From the NCBI RefSeq assembly GCF_003034915.1, contig NZ_PZJX01000006.1, positions 98,402-162,401 on the forward strand: 64,000 nt of DNA, in the 5' to 3' direction. The translations under genes were made by a program, and so were the position numbers. This DNA is from Mesorhizobium helmanticense. Its GTDB lineage: Bacteria; Pseudomonadota; Alphaproteobacteria; Rhizobiales; Rhizobiaceae. Numbering within the stretch: the first letter of the stretch is position 1; each line of letters begins with the position of its first letter. Shown here in pieces: positions 53,260 through 61,645 of the stretch. The notes beneath the pieces were generated by a model. That model was not told the origin of the DNA. It searched no databases and was given only the letters and a program-made list of their open reading frames with translations.

Positions 53260-54831
53260 CTAAATGCTCTTCGCCGACATCTGTCCGGCGATGTACTCGG
53301 CCTGGCGGATTGCCAGCGACACGATCGTCAGTGTCGGATTTTCGGCGCCGCCGGTGGTGAACTGGCTGCCGTCCGACACGAACAGGTTCTTGATGTCATG
53401 CGACTGGCCATGCTTGTTGACGACGCCGTCGGCCGCCTTCTCGCTCATCCGGTTGGTGCCGAGATTGTGGGTCGAGGGATAGGGCGGCGTCGGGAAGGTG
53501 CGGGTCGCGCCGACCGCCGCGTAGAGCGCCGAGCCCTGCTTGTAGGCATGGTTGCGCATCGCCGTGTCGTTGGCGTGGTCGTCGAAATGGACATCGGCGA
53601 TCGGCATGCCGTGCTCGTCCTTCATGTCGGCATGCAGCGTGATGCGGTTTTCCGCGCGCGGCATGTCCTCGCCGACGATCCACAGGCCGGCCATGTGGTC
53701 GTAATGGTCGAGCGCCGTGGTGAAGGACCGTCCCCAGCCGCCGGGATCGAGGAAGGCGGCCATGAATGGCAGGCCGAGCGACAGCGTCTCGAACTCGTAG
53801 CCGCCGACGAAACCGCGCGACGGATCATGCCGCGCCTCGTCGCGGATGATCCCGGCCATGGTGGTGCCGCGATACATGTGCACCGGTTTGTCGAAGATGG
53901 CGTAGACCGAGCCGGTGGTGTGGCGCATGTAGTTCTTGCCCACCTGCCCCGACGAATTGGCGAGACCGTCGGGGAACTTGCTCGATGCCGAATTGAGCAG
54001 CAGACGCGGGCTTTCGATCGAATTGCCGGCGACGGCGACGATACGGGCCTTCTGCTCCTGCAGCTTGCCGTCCTTGTCGGCATAGACGACGCCGGTGACC
54101 TTGCCTGACGCATCGTGGTTGATCTTGATCGCCATGGCATTCGGCCTGACCTCGAGATGGCCGGTCGCCTCGCCCTTGGGGATCTCGGCATAGAGCGTCG
54201 ACCATTTGGCGCGCCATTTGCAGCCCTGAAAGCAGAAACCGGTCTGCTGGCAGGAGTTGCGGTCGTCGCGGTCGACCGAATTGATGGCCATGTTGCCGGT
54301 GTGGCACTCCTTGTAGCCGAGCTTATCGGCGCCGGCCTTCAGCACCTTGAAGTTGTTGTTCCCCGGCAGCCTCGGCCAATCATTGGTCCCGGTGACACCC
54401 ATCTTGGCTTCGGCCTTGGCGTAGTAGGGCTCCATCTCGGCCAGCGTGATCGGCCAGTCGAGCAAAGTCGCGCCTTCCAGCTTGCCATAGGTCGAGAGCG
54501 TCTTGAATTCATGCTCCTGGAGGCGCAGCGAGGCGCCCGCCCAATGCGTGGTCGAGCCGCCGACCGACTTGACGATCCATGCCGGCAAATTGGGAAAGTC
54601 CTTCGCCACCCGCCAGTCGCCCGACGTCGTGCGCTTATCCGTCCAGGCGAGTTGGGCGAAGGAATCCCACTCGTCGTTGATGAAATCCTCATATTCGTGG
54701 CGGGCGCCCGCCTCCAGGATGACCACGTCGACGCCTTTCTGGGCGAGTTCGTTGCCGAGCGTGCCGCCGCCGGCGCCCGAGCCGATGATGACGACCACGC
54801 CATCGTTCTTGAGATCAAATGGTGCTGCCAT
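53260..54831 (-). CDS. GMC-family oxidoreductase (gluconate 2-dehydrogenase-like flavoprotein subunit)
   Basis: The 523-residue flavoprotein has the FAD dinucleotide motif GSGAGGGTLGNELAQKG near residue 18, SVGGSTTHWAG, a Cys-rich stretch CQQTGFCFQGCKW, and the C-terminal substrate part YPSTHNLGTNRM with SDGSQFTTGGAENPTLTIVSLAIRQAEYI. This is the large subunit type of membrane gluconate/sorbitol/2-ketogluconate dehydrogenases, which oxidise a sugar or sugar acid on the periplasmic side. It lies 48 nt after its small subunit gene. It carries no Tat signal itself and may ride with the Tat-bearing small subunit. Confidence 0.88.
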   Translation of the reverse strand: MAAPFDLKNDGVVVIIGSGAGGGTLGNELAQKGVDVVILEAGARHEYEDFINDEWDSFAQLAWTDKRTTSGDWRVAKDFPNLPAWIVKSVGGSTTHWAGASLRLQEHEFKTLSTYGKLEGATLLDWPITLAEMEPYYAKAEAKMGVTGTNDWPRLPGNNNFKVLKAGADKLGYKECHTGNMAINSVDRDDRNSCQQTGFCFQGCKWRAKWSTLYAEIPKGEATGHLEVRPNAMAIKINHDASGKVTGVVYADKDGKLQEQKARIVAVAGNSIESPRLLLNSASSKFPDGLANSSGQVGKNYMRHTTGSVYAIFDKPVHMYRGTTMAGIIRDEARHDPSRGFVGGYEFETLSLGLPFMAAFLDPGGWGRSFTTALDHYDHMAGLWIVGEDMPRAENRITLHADMKDEHGMPIADVHFDDHANDTAMRNHAYKQGSALYAAVGATRTFPTPPYPSTHNLGTNRMSEKAADGVVNKHGQSHDIKNLFVSDGSQFTTGGAENPTLTIVSLAIRQAEYIAGQMSAKSI

Positions 54832-54879
54832 GGTTTCCTCCCATGATGTCTGTCTGATGCGGTTGGGGACGAACGAGGC

Positions 54880-55428
54880 TCAGAGCCACTCGATGTCGTC
54901 GAAGCCGCGCGCGATGTAGCCGCCCTTGGAATAGGATTCGCCTTCGTAGCCGAAGATCGGCCAGACCTCCTTCTGATTGTAGAGGCCGACGACCAGCCCG
55001 CCGCGGACCGCCTGGAAGAACGGCGTGCCCTCGATCTGCTTGAGCACGGCGACGCGCTGCTCCTCCCAACCGAGGCCGGTGTAGCCGTCCTTGCCCGATT
55101 TCACGTCGAGGTCGGCGATGCCTTTTTCGATGAGATCCTTGTGGGCGGGATCTTTCCCGGCCTGCTCGTCATGCGCCTTGACGGCGATAGCGTAATATTT
55201 GTCGGGCACCTGGTCGTGCGGGTAGATGTCGCGCGCCATCTGGATCAGCGTCGCCATGGTTTCGGGCTTGAGCGCTGATGTCTCCAGGCCCCAGGCATGT
55301 TCCGGGCTGATGACGGCGCTGCCTGAAATCACCAGCAATGCGCTTGCCCCGCCGCGTTTCAGCAGCTCGCGGCGCGATAGCCCGGGTTTCCCCTCAAAGC
55401 CCAGCTTCCTCTCGTAGATCGTGACCAT
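54880..55428 (-). CDS. Gluconate 2-dehydrogenase subunit 3 family protein (Tat-exported)
   Basis: The 182-residue protein has a Tat signal (GLSRRELLKRGGASALLVISG) and the subunit-3 signature ALKPETMATLIQMARDIYPHDQVPDKYYA and FFQAVRGGLVVGLYNQKEVWPIFGYEGES. Small subunits of this family guide the partner GMC flavoprotein through the Tat system and stabilise it. It is encoded directly upstream of the GMC gene. No cytochrome c subunit gene is in this operon. Confidence 0.87.
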   Translation of the reverse strand: MVTIYERKLGFEGKPGLSRRELLKRGGASALLVISGSAVISPEHAWGLETSALKPETMATLIQMARDIYPHDQVPDKYYAIAVKAHDEQAGKDPAHKDLIEKGIADLDVKSGKDGYTGLGWEEQRVAVLKQIEGTPFFQAVRGGLVVGLYNQKEVWPIFGYEGESYSKGGYIARGFDDIEWL

Positions 55429-55508
55429 TTGTTCCTCCCTTGCTTGCTACTTGCACCCGAGGGGCGCCGTTGCTGGCGCCGCGCCAGCCGGCGCGGCCGT
55501 GATCTCTC

Positions 55509-55904
55509 CTATTTGAAACGCCCGCTGCGCTGCAGGACCTCGATCTTATAGCCGTCGGGATCCTCGATGAAGAAAAAGCGGGCAAGCAGCACGCCGTCGC
55601 GGTTGAACTCGACGATCTTCTTCGGGGCGAGCCCGAGCGCGCCGAGCCGGTCGTGCTCGCTGTCCAGATCGGCGACCGAAACCGCGAAATGGCCATAGCC
55701 GTCGCCGAGCACATAAGGCTCCTGCCGGTCCTTGTTGACGGTCAGTTCGAGCTCGAACGAAGTATCGGCATTGCTGAGATAAATGAGCGTGAAGCTCTCG
55801 AAATCGAGCCGATCGGCAACATCCAGTCCGAAGGCGTTCCGGTAGAAATCGACGGACCGGGCCTCATCGAGAACCCGGATCATGGTGTGGATTGCCTTCG
55901 CCAA
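55509..55904 (-). CDS. Glyoxalase/VOC-family protein (glyoxalase I-like)
   Basis: From TTG 55904 (GGAG six bases upstream) the 131-residue single-domain protein matches lactoylglutathione lyase-type VOC proteins: MIRVLDEARSVDFYRNAFGL, FTLIYLSNADTSFELELT, GYGHFAVSVADLDSEHDRL and FFIEDPDGYKIEVLQ. Metal ligands expected in the family (His, Glu) are in place at these strands. It would detoxify methylglyoxal with glutathione or act on a related substrate. It is 80 nt upstream of the Tat small subunit gene on the same strand, so it may be in that operon. Confidence 0.85.
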   Translation of the reverse strand: MAKAIHTMIRVLDEARSVDFYRNAFGLDVADRLDFESFTLIYLSNADTSFELELTVNKDRQEPYVLGDGYGHFAVSVADLDSEHDRLGALGLAPKKIVEFNRDGVLLARFFFIEDPDGYKIEVLQRSGRFK

Positions 55905-56136
55905 ATCAGTCTCCGCTGCTGCTTGCCTTGAAGCGATTATGAGCAGCGCTGGGAAAAGGTGGTGGCAGCCGGTTACCACGCAACGCCGTCACCAGCCCGA
56001 TACCATTCCTGCCAAGGACGAAAGTCCGATTGCCGTTTTCTGTTTTCCGATGGAAGATGGCTGGCGGGATAGGCTCTGTTCAAAGGCGCGAATCGCTGCT
56101 GATTGCGCCCAAAACCAACAACAATGGGAGGTAACG

Positions 56137-56442
56137 ATGTGCAGGGTTTTTGCCGGGCAGGATCCGGAGGGCTACCGCCAGATCAACCGCTCGATCCGCA
56201 TCGATGGGCACTCGACCAGCATCCAGCTCGAGGCGACCTTCTGGACACTGCTCGACGAGATCGCCGACAGCCAGGGTTTGACGACGCCGAAATTCATCTC
56301 GAAGCTCTATGATGAGGCCATCGAGATCAATGGCCAGATTCCGAACTTCGCGTCGATGCTGCGCACCACATGCGCCCTCTATCTGCGCGGGCACCGGCCT
56401 GGCATGGAAGAGCAGACGGCGCCGAAACGGGAAGCGGCCTAG
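56137..56442 (+). CDS. Ribbon-helix-helix domain protein
   Basis: From ATG 56137 (GGGAGG seven bases upstream) the 101-residue product has a ribbon-helix-helix fold of the RHH_4 type: NRSIRIDGHSTSIQLEATFWTLLDEIADSQGLTTPKFISKLYDEAIE, followed by FASMLRTTCALYLRGHRPG. It is probably a small DNA-binding or partner-binding regulator; several homologues are annotated as transcriptional regulators without a known target. It lies between the two gluconate-dehydrogenase-like clusters and could control either; this is inference. Confidence 0.8.
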   Translation: MCRVFAGQDPEGYRQINRSIRIDGHSTSIQLEATFWTLLDEIADSQGLTTPKFISKLYDEAIEINGQIPNFASMLRTTCALYLRGHRPGMEEQTAPKREAA

Positions 56443-56588
56443 CTTTCGGCCGCAACCTCGGCGGCAGCTGGTCATATCTGTGAAAAACGCCTGGCTTTAA
56501 CGCCTGGCCTCACGACGCTGTTTCCGTCGCTCCGGTATCCACAGGCATGGCTGGCGCAGCCTTCGGCACGGCTGGGGACCGCGACCTG

Positions 56589-56690
56589 AAGCGCGTCGCG
56601 TTCGACCGGCCTCATGCGACGCGCTTTAGATTCTTGTTTTTATGCATGTCGTTACCGCAAAACCGCTGCACACTTTTGCGCGACATGCAT
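56589..56690. repeat. Two-hairpin intergenic repeat element (copy B)
   Basis: Inverted orientation relative to copy A. Hairpin 2 is AAGCGCGTCGC (56589-56599) pairing with GCGACGCGCTT (56616-56626); the linker is T-rich (TAGATTCTTGTTTTT); hairpin 1 is ATGCATGTCG-TTAC-CGCAAAA (56642-56662) pairing with TTTTGCG-CGACATGCAT (56674-56690). Sequence is closely similar to copy A. The gap 56443-56927 otherwise contains only a doubtful 81-residue minus-strand frame and an AT-rich stretch near 56800-56880 that probably holds the promoter of the next operon. Confidence 0.85.
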
Positions 56691-56927
56691 TAGCCGGCAA
56701 GCGACCCTGTGGCCAGGCCGCGGATTTTGACCAGGCTCCTCAGCCTTTGATGGCCCAATCGAAAGCTGGCCGAAGTCCCGCTAACGATTTTGTGATGTGG
56801 TTGACGGGATCATCTTCTTCTCGCAGTTTGTCGACAATTGATGAGTGCGGCTTAAACTTTACAGTTTTTGTCATAATTACTTGGGCGCAACTTCCCGAGC
56901 GCGTCCGCTTGCTTTCGAGGTTGCTAA

Positions 56928-57680
56928 ATGAGCCACCGCTATCCTGTTCGGATGAATCGGCGTCTTTTCCTCTCCTCGGTCGCAATGCTTACAGTAACCG
57001 CAACATCGCCCAGTTTTGCCCGGTCCTTGTCGGGCTCGCTGCCTTGGGCCCCGATGGCGTCCGATCCGCCAATGCAAGTCCTGCCCGGGGGCTGGCAGTT
57101 TTTCACGCCGCAGGAAGCGGCACTGGTCGAGGCCATCGTCGACCGGATCATTCCTGCCGACGATCTCAGCATCGGCGGCAAGGAAGCCGGTTGCGCCGTC
57201 TACATCGACAGGCAATTGACGGGCGCGTTCGGCACATCGAGCCGGCTTTATACGCAAGGGCCCTTTTTGCCCGCCCTGCCCACGCAGGGCTATCAAGGTG
57301 AGGCAAATCCGGCCCAGCGTTACCGCACCGGCCTTGCGGCCATCGACTCCTTCCTGAAGCAGCGGGATGGCAAGTCATTCGCCGAGCTTCAGCCCACGGA
57401 GCAGGATGCATTCCTGACGGCAATGGAGGCTGGAAAGGTTGAGCTGCCGAACGGCGTCAAAAGTTCGGGATTCTTCGGACTACTGCTGCAGAACACGATG
57501 GAAGGTTTCTTTGCCGATCCGGTCTATGGCGGCAACAAGGACATGGTGTCGTGGCGCATGCTTGGTTTTCCCGGCGCCCGTTACGATTACCGGGACCATG
57601 TCAGCAAACACAATCAACCCTACCCACAGCCACCCGTCTCGATCGAGGGTCGTCCGGAATGGCTCAGGAAAGGCGCCTGA
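56928..57680 (+). CDS. Gluconate 2-dehydrogenase subunit 3 (second module)
   Basis: The 250-residue protein has an RR-type export signal (MNRRLFLSSVAMLTVTATSPS) if started at ATG 56952, or eight more residues from 56928. It shows the family core FFTPQEAALVEAIVDRIIPADDLSIGGKEAGCAVYIDRQL, SFAELQPTEQDAFLTAME and FGLLLQNTMEGFFADPVYGGNKDMVSWRMLGFPGARYDY. It is the small subunit of a membrane-bound, FAD- and cytochrome-dependent gluconate-type dehydrogenase. First gene of a three-gene operon with GMC flavoprotein and cytochrome c. Confidence 0.9.
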   Translation: MSHRYPVRMNRRLFLSSVAMLTVTATSPSFARSLSGSLPWAPMASDPPMQVLPGGWQFFTPQEAALVEAIVDRIIPADDLSIGGKEAGCAVYIDRQLTGAFGTSSRLYTQGPFLPALPTQGYQGEANPAQRYRTGLAAIDSFLKQRDGKSFAELQPTEQDAFLTAMEAGKVELPNGVKSSGFFGLLLQNTMEGFFADPVYGGNKDMVSWRMLGFPGARYDYRDHVSKHNQPYPQPPVSIEGRPEWLRKGA

Positions 57681-57683
57681 CCC

Positions 57684-59450
57684 ATGACGACGATACTGCC
57701 CCGCAAAGACGTCGTGATCGTCGGCCTCGGCTGGACAGGCGCCATCCTTGCCCATGAATTGACCGATCAGGGTCTCGACGTGCTGGCCATAGAGCGCGGT
57801 CCGTGGCGCGACACGGCGACCGATTTCAACATCGGCTATGTGCAGGATGAACTGCGCTACGCGGTCCGGCGCGACCTCTTTCTGCAACCCGCCGTGGAAA
57901 CCATGACGGTGCGCAACAACCCGTCGCAGACGGCGCTGCCGATGCGCGATTTCGGATCCTTCCTGCCCGGAAACGGGGTCGGCGGCGCGGGTGTCCACTG
58001 GAACGGCCACACCTGGCGGTTCTGGGATTCGGATTTCCAGATCAGGACCAACCTCACCAAAAAATATGGCGCATCGCGGATAGCCGATCTCCAGGTCCAA
58101 GATTGGGGCGTAACAGGCGCCGAAATGGAGCCCTACTACGACCAGTACGAATATCTGGCGGGAATCTCGGGCAAGGCCGGCAACATCAAGGGTCAGTTGC
58201 AGGAAGGCGGCAATCCGTTCGAGGACCCACGGTCGCGGGATTATCCGAACCCGCCGATGCAGATGACCTACGCGCCGACACTGTTCGCCGAGGCTGGCCG
58301 GTCGATCGGGCTGCACCCTTTCCCCACGCCATCGGCCAACATGTCGCGAAACTATGTCAATCCGCTTGGCATCGCCATGGGCCAATGCACCTATTGCGGT
58401 TTCTGCGAGCGTTTCGGCTGCGCCAATTATTCCAAGTCGAGCGCCCAGACCACCATCCTTCCCGTGCTGATGAAGAAGGCCAATTTCGAGGTCCGCACCG
58501 ACAGCGAGGTGCTGCATGTCGATCTGGCCCCTGGAGGCAAGTCGGCGCGCGGCGTGACCTATGTCGACACGTCGGGAGAAGAGTATTTCCAGCCGGCCGA
58601 TCTCGTGCTGCTCTGCGCTTACGGCTTGCACAATGCACGGTTGATGATGCTGTCCGGCATCGGCAAGATTTACGATCCGGTCACCGGCAAGGGAACGGTC
58701 GGACGCAATTACTGCTACCAGACCAATGCCGGCGTCCAGGTCTTCTTCGATGACAAGAACTTCAATCCCTTCATCGCGGCTGGTGCGCTCGGCCAGACGA
58801 TCGACGACTACAATGGCGATGCTTTCGACCATGGCGCGCTGGATTTCGTCGGCGGCTCGGGCATCAACTGCATACCGACCAACGGGCGTCCGATAGGGAC
58901 CAGGCCCACCCTGCCTGGCACGCCGAAATGGGGCAGCGCCTGGAAAAAGGCGACCGTCGAAGGCTACAAGAGCACGCTTGGCTTTTCCTCGCAGGGAAGC
59001 AGCTACGCGACGCGCACCAATTATCTCGATCTCGACCCGACCTACAAGGATCGTTTCGGCCGGCCGCTGATGCGCATGACCTTCGATTTCCCCGACAATG
59101 ATATCCGGATGTCGAACTATCTATGCGACCGGATGGAGGAAATCGCCAAGGCCCTGGGCGGCAAGCAATACAACGTCAGCCGCCGCAAGAAGGGCTGGGA
59201 CAGCGTCCCCTATCAGAGCACCCACAATACCGGCGGCGCCATCATGGGAACCGACCCGGGGAAAAGCGCGGTCAACACGTTCCTGCAGAGCTGGGACGTT
59301 CCCAATGTCTTTGTCATCGGCGCATCGGCCTTCCCCCAGAATGCCGGCAAGAACCCGACGGGGACAGTCGGCGCCCTGGCGTTCCGTGCAGCCGACGCCA
59401 TCCGCAACCAATATCTGCGCAATCCAGGAGCGCCGTTGGTGCAAGCATGA
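57684..59450 (+). CDS. GMC oxidoreductase, gluconate 2-dehydrogenase flavoprotein subunit (second module)
   Basis: The 588-residue protein has VVIVGLGWTGAILAHELTDQG (FAD motif), PGNGVGGAGVHWNGHTWR, CTYCGFCERFGCANYSKSSAQ (a Cys-rich segment), and the C-terminal part STHNTGGAIMGTDP and GASAFPQNAGKNPTGTVGALAFRAADAI. It is the catalytic subunit type that oxidises gluconate or 2-ketogluconate in the periplasm and passes electrons to the cytochrome subunit. It starts three bases after the small-subunit stop and overlaps the cytochrome gene by four bases. Confidence 0.92.
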   Translation: MTTILPRKDVVIVGLGWTGAILAHELTDQGLDVLAIERGPWRDTATDFNIGYVQDELRYAVRRDLFLQPAVETMTVRNNPSQTALPMRDFGSFLPGNGVGGAGVHWNGHTWRFWDSDFQIRTNLTKKYGASRIADLQVQDWGVTGAEMEPYYDQYEYLAGISGKAGNIKGQLQEGGNPFEDPRSRDYPNPPMQMTYAPTLFAEAGRSIGLHPFPTPSANMSRNYVNPLGIAMGQCTYCGFCERFGCANYSKSSAQTTILPVLMKKANFEVRTDSEVLHVDLAPGGKSARGVTYVDTSGEEYFQPADLVLLCAYGLHNARLMMLSGIGKIYDPVTGKGTVGRNYCYQTNAGVQVFFDDKNFNPFIAAGALGQTIDDYNGDAFDHGALDFVGGSGINCIPTNGRPIGTRPTLPGTPKWGSAWKKATVEGYKSTLGFSSQGSSYATRTNYLDLDPTYKDRFGRPLMRMTFDFPDNDIRMSNYLCDRMEEIAKALGGKQYNVSRRKKGWDSVPYQSTHNTGGAIMGTDPGKSAVNTFLQSWDVPNVFVIGASAFPQNAGKNPTGTVGALAFRAADAIRNQYLRNPGAPLVQA

Positions 59451-60664
59451 AGAAGTTCGTTTTCACAATGGTCATCGGTGCTACTGCCCTGACCGTCGGC
59501 CCTGCAATGAGTGCCGACCAGGCGGACCAGATCATGCGCGGACAGTATCAGGCTGTGCTCGGGGACTGCGCGGGCTGTCATAATCAGCCCGGGGGCAAAC
59601 CCTTAGCCGGCGGCCTGCCGCTTGAAACGCCTTTCGGCACGCTTGTCGCACCCAACATAACCCCCGACCGTACGACAGGCATCGGCAATTGGACGGAGAC
59701 CGATTTTCACAACGCGATGAAAACCGGCATCGGCCACAACGGCGTACGGCTCTATCCCGCCATGCCTTATCCCGCCTACACCAGGATGAACGATCGGGAT
59801 ATTTCCGACCTGTGGGCCTATTTGACGACGGTCGAGCCGGTATCGAACAAGGTCGAAGCCAATCGGCTGCCTTTCCCGTTGAACATTCGGCTCGCCATGC
59901 TGGGGTGGAATGCCCTCAACTTCACCGAGGAAGCCTTCAAGCCGGATCCCGCCAAATCGGCTGAGTGGAACCGCGGCGCCTATATCGTCCAGGGGCCTGG
60001 GCACTGCGGCACTTGTCATACGCCCAAATCCTTTCTTGGCGCCGACAAGGACAGCGGTTTCCTGCAAGGTGCATCGCTGCAAGGATGGTTCGCCCCCGAT
60101 ATTACCGGCAACGCTCAGTCCGGCCTTGGAAAATGGTCGGAAGGCGATCTGGTCAGGTATCTCAAGACCGGCGTCAATGCTCATTCGATTGCGTCGGGTC
60201 CGATGGCGGAAGCCGTCGAAAATTCGACATCGAAAATGACCGATCCGGATCTGAAGGCTGTCGCCGTCTATCTCAAGAGCTTGAGTCCGGACCCTGGAAA
60301 TACGCAACCGGCAAAGCCTGACGAAGCACGGATGGCCACGGGCGAGGCAATCTACCGTGACAATTGTTCAGCCTGCCATGGTGGAGACGGTGACGGCGCC
60401 GGGGAGCTTTTCCCGGCCCTTGCCGGCAATTCGATCGTCGCACAAGGCAATACTGAAACGCTTGCCAGGGTCGTTCTGGCGGGAAGTCAGGCGGTGCATA
60501 CGACACACGCGCCGACGACGCCTGCCATGCCCTCTCTGGCATGGCGCCTGAAAGATCAGGAGATCGCCGACGTGTTGACGTACGTGCGCGGCAGTTGGGG
60601 CAACAACGCCCCGGCGGTCTCGTCCGGCGACGTGGCGGCTGTTCGCAAGCAATTGCTGCCATAA
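59447..60664 (+). CDS. Triheme cytochrome c subunit of gluconate-type dehydrogenase
   Basis: From ATG 59447 (overlapping the GMC stop, ATGA) the 405-residue precursor has a signal peptide (MKKFVFTMVIGATALTVGPA, cleavage near MSA-DQA) and three haem c sites, CAGCH (41-45), CGTCH and CSACH, each in its own cytochrome c domain (TPFGTLVAPNITPDRTTGIGNW, DSGFLQGASLQGWFAPDITG, MATGEAIYRDNCSACHGGDG). This is the standard electron-transfer subunit of membrane gluconate, sorbitol and alcohol dehydrogenases and hands electrons to ubiquinone. Confidence 0.94.
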   Translation: MKKFVFTMVIGATALTVGPAMSADQADQIMRGQYQAVLGDCAGCHNQPGGKPLAGGLPLETPFGTLVAPNITPDRTTGIGNWTETDFHNAMKTGIGHNGVRLYPAMPYPAYTRMNDRDISDLWAYLTTVEPVSNKVEANRLPFPLNIRLAMLGWNALNFTEEAFKPDPAKSAEWNRGAYIVQGPGHCGTCHTPKSFLGADKDSGFLQGASLQGWFAPDITGNAQSGLGKWSEGDLVRYLKTGVNAHSIASGPMAEAVENSTSKMTDPDLKAVAVYLKSLSPDPGNTQPAKPDEARMATGEAIYRDNCSACHGGDGDGAGELFPALAGNSIVAQGNTETLARVVLAGSQAVHTTHAPTTPAMPSLAWRLKDQEIADVLTYVRGSWGNNAPAVSSGDVAAVRKQLLP

Positions 60665-60711
60665 GCCCTGCCGTGCGCGATCATGCGCTTGAATGCCCCT
60701 GTGCCGTAGAG

Positions 60712-61464
60712 CTAGCTCTCGATTGCAACATCGAGCGCCAGCCGGGCCATATCGGTGAAAAGCGCCTGACGTTCGGAATAGTCTGTTTGCTCGCCGGTTA
60801 CCACATTATCGACGACGGACAGGATCGACAGGGCCCGGGCGCCGAAATGCGACGCGATGCGGTAGAGCGCGCTGGTTTCCATGTCGACGGCGAGCGCGCC
60901 TTCAGCCTGCACATCGGCAAAACGGGCACGCCCCTCGGGATGATAGAATACATCGCTGCAGGCCGTCAGCCCGGCATAATGTTCGATGCCGAGTTCGCCA
61001 GCCCTGGCCAGAGCACGGGCAAGCAGCGCCGGATCGGGACCGGCTGCGGCATCGTAGAGCCCGTAGACCTGGCCGCTCCCTGCACTTTCGCCGCGAACCG
61101 ATTGCGAGATCACCAGGCTGCGCAGCCCGACCTCGGCGGTCAAGGCGCCACAGGTGCCGGTGCGGATCAGCGTCTTGACGCGATGGAAGTCCAGCAATTC
61201 GTGTGCGTAGATCAGGAAGGACGAGACACCGATCCCCGTCGTCTGGATGCTGACCGGCCTGCCCTGGAAAAGACCGGTGAACCCGAGGGCGCCCCTGCGC
61301 CGGTTGACGCAGCGCGGCGCTTCGAGAAAAGTCTCAGCCATCCATTCGGCGCGCTCCGGGTCACCCGGCAACAGCACCGTTTCGGCATAATCGCCCCTAC
61401 CAGCCTCGTTGTGCGGCGTCACGGCATCTACCCCAATTCCCCGCCGCGTTGTCATCGCAATCAT
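60712..61464 (-). CDS. deoD: Purine-nucleoside phosphorylase, DeoD type
   Basis: The 250-residue enzyme matches the DeoD family: VTPHNEAGRGDYAETVLLPGDPERAEWMAETFLE, RRGALGFTGLFQGRPVS, LIRTGTCGALTAEVGL and VDMETSALYRIA, with VVDNV near the C-terminus. It cleaves purine nucleosides with phosphate for salvage. The GMGIPS loop of other DeoD proteins is GIGVSS here. The start could be ATG 61464 or 61455, and neither has a strong ribosome-binding site. No other nucleoside genes are near. Confidence 0.9.
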   Translation of the reverse strand: MIAMTTRRGIGVDAVTPHNEAGRGDYAETVLLPGDPERAEWMAETFLEAPRCVNRRRGALGFTGLFQGRPVSIQTTGIGVSSFLIYAHELLDFHRVKTLIRTGTCGALTAEVGLRSLVISQSVRGESAGSGQVYGLYDAAAGPDPALLARALARAGELGIEHYAGLTACSDVFYHPEGRARFADVQAEGALAVDMETSALYRIASHFGARALSILSVVDNVVTGEQTDYSERQALFTDMARLALDVAIES

Positions 61465-61645
61465 GGCAGGCTGGCGTCGATGCGCAAGCGGCGATTGCGA
61501 AGTTCCAGTGGCCGGACCTCACTGGTTATGAACGGACGGCTCGTTCTCCGGCACCGCCAGCTGTAAAAGGCCGGGCATGGGCGTCTGTGAACTCGATCAC
61601 ATTCAGGCTACGCGCCTCAGGTTGTTTTGCTTTGGGTGACATGCC

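Noticed and set aside
56740..56985. An 81-residue minus-strand frame before the second gluconate-dehydrogenase-like operon
   Set aside because: It overlaps the start of the subunit 3 gene and the probable promoter; no family, no start signal. Left out as a gene, though its C-terminal half could be a decayed coding remnant.
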